From Leptolyngbya sp. FACHB-261 (lineage in GTDB: Bacteria > Cyanobacteriota > Cyanobacteriia > FACHB-261): a DNA stretch of 64,000 nucleotides. A program made the position numbers and the translations under genes. The stretch is taken from positions 124,001-188,000 of the forward strand of contig NZ_JACJPL010000027.1 in the NCBI RefSeq assembly GCF_014696065.1, written 5' to 3'. Positions within the stretch are counted from its first letter, which is position 1, and every line of letters starts with the position of its first letter. The notes below the pieces were generated by a model that saw only the letters and a program-made list of their open reading frames with translations, made no database searches and was not told where the DNA came from. This document shows positions 61,425-64,000 of the stretch, one piece after another.

Positions 61425-61456
61425 AGCGCCCAACAGCTAATCATGCTGTGGGCGCT
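61425..61456 (-). terminator. Hairpin between convergent genes
   Basis: AGCGCCCAACAGC (61425-61437), a 7-nt loop, then GCTGTGGGCGCT (61445-61456): a 12-bp stem with one bulge. On the minus strand it is followed by TTTGTTTGT, so it most likely ends the leftward cupin gene. It may also serve the rightward TM2 gene. Confidence 0.65.
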
Positions 61457-61492
61457 CCTATGTGACCTGGAGGAATGCTTTAAACGGGCTGG

Positions 61493-61924
61493 CTACTTCT
61501 TCTTACCGTTGCTGCTAGCTTTTTCTTCGGTGCGAGCATAATCATCCTGGAAGCGAATGATGTCATCTTCGCCCAGATATTCACCATTCTGAACCTCAAT
61601 GAGGACCAGGGGGATCACGCCAGGGTTCTCCAGGCGGTGGTTGGTGCAGGGGGGAACATAGGTCGACTGGTTGTGACCCAGTAAGGTCTCTTGATCACCA
61701 CAGACAACCCGGGCGGTTCCAGAAACCACAATCCAGTGCTCACTGCGGTGGTGGTGCATCTGGAGACTAAGACGGTGACCGGGCTTGACCTCGATCCGCT
61801 TGATCTTGTAGGCTCGGGCTTCTTCTAGGATCGTGAAGGAGCCCCAGGGACGCAACTCAGTTGCGGCCTTGGCTGAAGTCACCGATACTGCAGCAATCGG
61901 CGGCATTTCTTGAGCTTGGGCCAT
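61493..61924 (-). CDS. Phosphomannose isomerase type II C-terminal-like cupin
   Basis: A 143-residue single-domain cupin equal to the C-terminal half of the bifunctional GDP-mannose enzymes. It has ATELRPWGSFTILEEARAYK, the metal-binding SLQMHHHRSEHWIVVSGTAR, and NQSTYVPPCTNHRLENPGVI. The likely reaction is fructose 6-phosphate to mannose 6-phosphate, first step toward GDP-mannose. I start at the ATG at 61924; the frame extends upstream without family support. With the ManC-like gene at 44687 it could provide GDP-mannose for the polysaccharide cluster, though it lies about 20 kb from it and is a separate unit. Confidence 0.85.
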   Translation of the reverse strand: MAQAQEMPPIAAVSVTSAKAATELRPWGSFTILEEARAYKIKRIEVKPGHRLSLQMHHHRSEHWIVVSGTARVVCGDQETLLGHNQSTYVPPCTNHRLENPGVIPLVLIEVQNGEYLGEDDIIRFQDDYARTEEKASSNGKKK

Positions 61925-62091
61925 GACGTTATCTCCCGTTCCGACGAGGGATAACATAACAGATGGATTCTGAGCTGACCTCCGCATAGACGTCCAACTC
62001 CATCAATTCACGCGAATTCTTCATGTTCTGACCTGCAACTTCAGAGCAGCTTAATGTTGATCTTCTTCTGAGTCTTCTGGTTCGAATTGCG

Positions 62092-63171
62092 GTGAGTTCT
62101 TTGGTTAATCCAACTTGTGATGTCCTCATTGCGGGGGGCGGTATCGTGGGTCTGGCCACCGCCGTTGAACTGGCCCTGCGCGGGGCTCAAGTCACGGTGT
62201 TGGAACGGGGGCAATGTGCGCGGGCCGCTTCTTGGGCGGCGGCAGGCATGCTGGCACCTCAGGCAGAAGCATTACCCTCTGGCCCCTTGCTCGAGCTGGC
62301 CCTGCGTAGCCTGAGTTTGTATGCGGATTGGACAGCCAAACTCGAGACACTGACTGGCCTCAATACCGGTTACTGGCCCTGCGGCATTTTGGTTCCGCTG
62401 CTGGCTGAGCATCAAAACCAACTATCCTGCCAAGAACGGCCTCAAGATTGGTTGAGCGCTGATGCGATTCACCAGTTACAGCCTGGTCTGAGCGCTCAAG
62501 TTATCGGTGGTCGCTGGTTAGCGCAAGAGGGACAGGTAGACAATCGCCTCCTAGCTCAAGTATTGCTCGCGGCAGCTCTGCAACTGGGTGTTGACGTCCG
62601 AGAGCAAGTTGAGCTTGAACAGTTTCAGAGTGATGGTGATCAGGTTAGGCAGCTGCTCACCACAGCAGGAGAATTTCGAGCTGACCATTACGTGCTGGCA
62701 ACTGGAGCCTGGAGTTATGAGCTACTTAAGCTTCCGGTGACCCCACGCAAGGGCCAAATGCTTGCCTTGCAAGCGCCAGAGCCGCCCTTTAAACGCGTTC
62801 TCTACGGGGAGGACATTTATCTGGTGCCTCGGCAAGATGGACGGGTTGTGGTCGGGGCAACCAACGAAGCGGTTGGTTTTACAAAAGGCAACACAGTTGC
62901 AGGCATTTCTGCCCTGTTGAAGGGCGCCACTACTCTGTTTCCAGCACTGGCAGAGCTGACAATCGCTGAGTTGTGGTGGGGGTTTCGACCCGCTACGCCC
63001 GACGAAGCACCGATTTTGGGACCTAGCCCTTGGCAAAATCTTGTGCTAGCAACCGGACACTACCGCAACGGCATCCTATTAGCGCCGATCACAGCTCAGC
63101 TCATTGCCGATTTTTTGCAAACAGAAGCTGTTGACCCCTTGCTCTCCGCTTTCCGTTGGGATCGTTTTTAA
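62092..63171 (+). CDS. thiO: Glycine oxidase ThiO
   Basis: A 359-residue FAD-dependent amine oxidase that converts glycine to iminoglycine (dehydroglycine) for the thiazole half of thiamine. The Rossmann motif is CDVLIAGGGIVGLATAVELA (about 8-27), then LERGQCARAASWAAAGMLAP, WLAQEGQVDNRLLAQVLLAA, VLYGEDIYLVPRQDGRVVVG and ELWWGFRPATPDEAPILGPS. The length fits a stand-alone ThiO; some cyanobacteria fuse it to ThiG, but here a stop follows. The GTG start at 62092 gives the usual N-terminus. Confidence 0.88.
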   Translation: MSSLVNPTCDVLIAGGGIVGLATAVELALRGAQVTVLERGQCARAASWAAAGMLAPQAEALPSGPLLELALRSLSLYADWTAKLETLTGLNTGYWPCGILVPLLAEHQNQLSCQERPQDWLSADAIHQLQPGLSAQVIGGRWLAQEGQVDNRLLAQVLLAAALQLGVDVREQVELEQFQSDGDQVRQLLTTAGEFRADHYVLATGAWSYELLKLPVTPRKGQMLALQAPEPPFKRVLYGEDIYLVPRQDGRVVVGATNEAVGFTKGNTVAGISALLKGATTLFPALAELTIAELWWGFRPATPDEAPILGPSPWQNLVLATGHYRNGILLAPITAQLIADFLQTEAVDPLLSAFRWDRF

Positions 63172-63291
63172 GCAGATTTTTCAGCTCATTTCGCAGCAAA
63201 GCGTGAATAAAGTTTGGGATTACGCGATTGCCTTAGAGAAGCTAGGCTAGAATCTGAAAATTAGGCTTTACAAAAAGACATAAAGGGTCAA

Positions 63292-64000
63292 ATGGCAGTC
63301 ACTTACCCCCGCAAGCTGCGCAACCAACTTGGCGCTCGCGACATCCTGAGCCAGGTTGTACGCGACCGAGAAATCCACCTGATTACCCTCAATCGCTATC
63401 GCTATAACGAGCAGCGCTCCTGTAAAGATTTAACAGATCTGATCGAAACCCTTAATGGTCAGCCCCGTGAACTGGTTCGCGACCTGTCGCATCACGTGGC
63501 TGATGAAGCTCGCCATGCTATGTGGCTCACAGATCTGTTGTACGAACTGAATTTCGACATTGGGACTCCCCCTGGCTCATCCTACATTGATGAATTCGAG
63601 CGTTTAATCGACCGAAATCTGAGCTTGGAAGACGGGATCATTGAAGCGTTAGCAGCGATCAATGTGACCGAAAAGCGGGGCTGTGAGTATTTCTCTGCTC
63701 ACATCAAAGCCCTCAAAGATGCGCCTCAAACCGAGGAGAACATCAAGATCCGTGAAACGATCGAAAAGATCATGCCGGAGGAGGCCGGGCATGTGCGCTG
63801 GGGCACCCGTTGGTTGGCCGAAGTTGCTCGGCAGAGCCCAGAAAAGCGCCTCAAGGTTGAGCAGGCTAAGCAAAAGTATGCGGCTATTGAGCAAGCAGCC
63901 TTTGAGGCAGGCATGGATATTACAATTGGCGCTGAGTTACGCCGTGTCGAGAAGTTAGTGAGCGTTGCCAATACTATGCCCCTGTGGGAGCGTCCGGCCT
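63292..64000 (+). CDS. Ferritin-like diiron protein, start (runs off window)
   Basis: From the ATG at 63292 at least 236 codons stay open to the right edge. The fold is a helical bundle of the ferritin-like type. Two ExxH pairs typical of a diiron-carboxylate centre are visible, in ADEARHAMWLTDLL (about 68-80) and EEAGHVRWGTRWLAEV (about 165-178), with further Glu in ITLNRYRYNEQ and EKRGCEYFSAH. I cannot tell whether it is a ferritin-like oxidase, a tRNA hydroxylase or another diiron enzyme, as the 3' end is missing. Confidence 0.75.
   Translation, partial: MAVTYPRKLRNQLGARDILSQVVRDREIHLITLNRYRYNEQRSCKDLTDLIETLNGQPRELVRDLSHHVADEARHAMWLTDLLYELNFDIGTPPGSSYIDEFERLIDRNLSLEDGIIEALAAINVTEKRGCEYFSAHIKALKDAPQTEENIKIRETIEKIMPEEAGHVRWGTRWLAEVARQSPEKRLKVEQAKQKYAAIEQAAFEAGMDITIGAELRRVEKLVSVANTMPLWERPA

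Noticed and set aside
62075-62095. tRNA T-loop-like GGTTCGAATT
   Set aside because: There is no matching acceptor stem or anticodon arm, and it lies just before the thiO start.

Overview
The window comes from a cyanobacterial chromosome. The evidence is the gene families present: a long LrtA-type ribosome hibernation factor, a DevA-type ABC ATPase, the GDP-mannose pyrophosphorylase/pseudo-phosphomutase fusion, a DUF1400 protein, ThiO, a YggT protein, DUF2945/DUF3140 proteins and a TIR-NB-ARC protein of the cyanobacterial type. Base composition is moderate and HIP1 (GCGATCGC) is almost absent. This points to a Leptolyngbya-like or related lineage, but I cannot name a species. No rRNA, tRNA, CRISPR array, transposase or intact mobile element was seen.

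Layout. 1-4089 (minus): the 5' part of polA, then two paralogous membrane GT39-type glycosyltransferases. 4537-6505 (plus): a universal stress protein/class I aldolase pair with its own terminator. 6663-9281 (minus): a small winged-helix protein, a repeat-rich spacer, and a Uma2-family gene whose middle has been replaced by a GC-rich, actinomycete-like macrolide-type glycosyltransferase gene. 9340-13506 (minus): a 1388-residue TIR/NB-ARC/repeat protein (STAND or NLR-like, a candidate defence protein). It has 18 degenerate TPR-like units, and an intergenic-type palindromic repeat is translated in frame in its linker. 13507-22693: repeat-rich spacer, then housekeeping and accessory genes (heparinase-like protein, lipid kinase, DUF2945/DUF3140 pair, ilvD, a GST, a GH19 muramidase/chitinase-like protein, a small HMA-like protein, an alpha/beta hydrolase).

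22991-43483 (minus) is a 20-kb, one-directional surface-polysaccharide cluster. An ABC-2 exporter (Wzm/Wzt type) leads it. Eleven enzymes follow: glycosyltransferases of several folds, FkbM and class I methyltransferases, a sulfotransferase and a membrane GT39-like protein. Several are fusions. Four consecutive enzymes of unrelated catalytic families (27357-33978) end in the same coiled coil plus SKFWKLR-type tail, which I consider the most interesting signal in the window. GDP-mannose supply is plausibly provided by the nearby ManC-like fusion (44687-47209) and by the phosphomannose-isomerase-type cupin (61493-61924).

47650-64000 is mostly ordinary chromosome: YqiA-like esterase, coaE, cobA-hemD fusion, FHA protein, DUF1400 protein, lipB, hpf/lrtA, a VOC protein, upp, small membrane proteins, a cobalamin-binding-type protein, a lone DevA-like ATPase, recD2, a TM2 protein, a PMI cupin, thiO and the start of a ferritin-like diiron protein that runs off the window. 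Interspersed palindromic repeats of at least two families and a nine-unit 21-bp minisatellite (47420-47608) mark the spacers.
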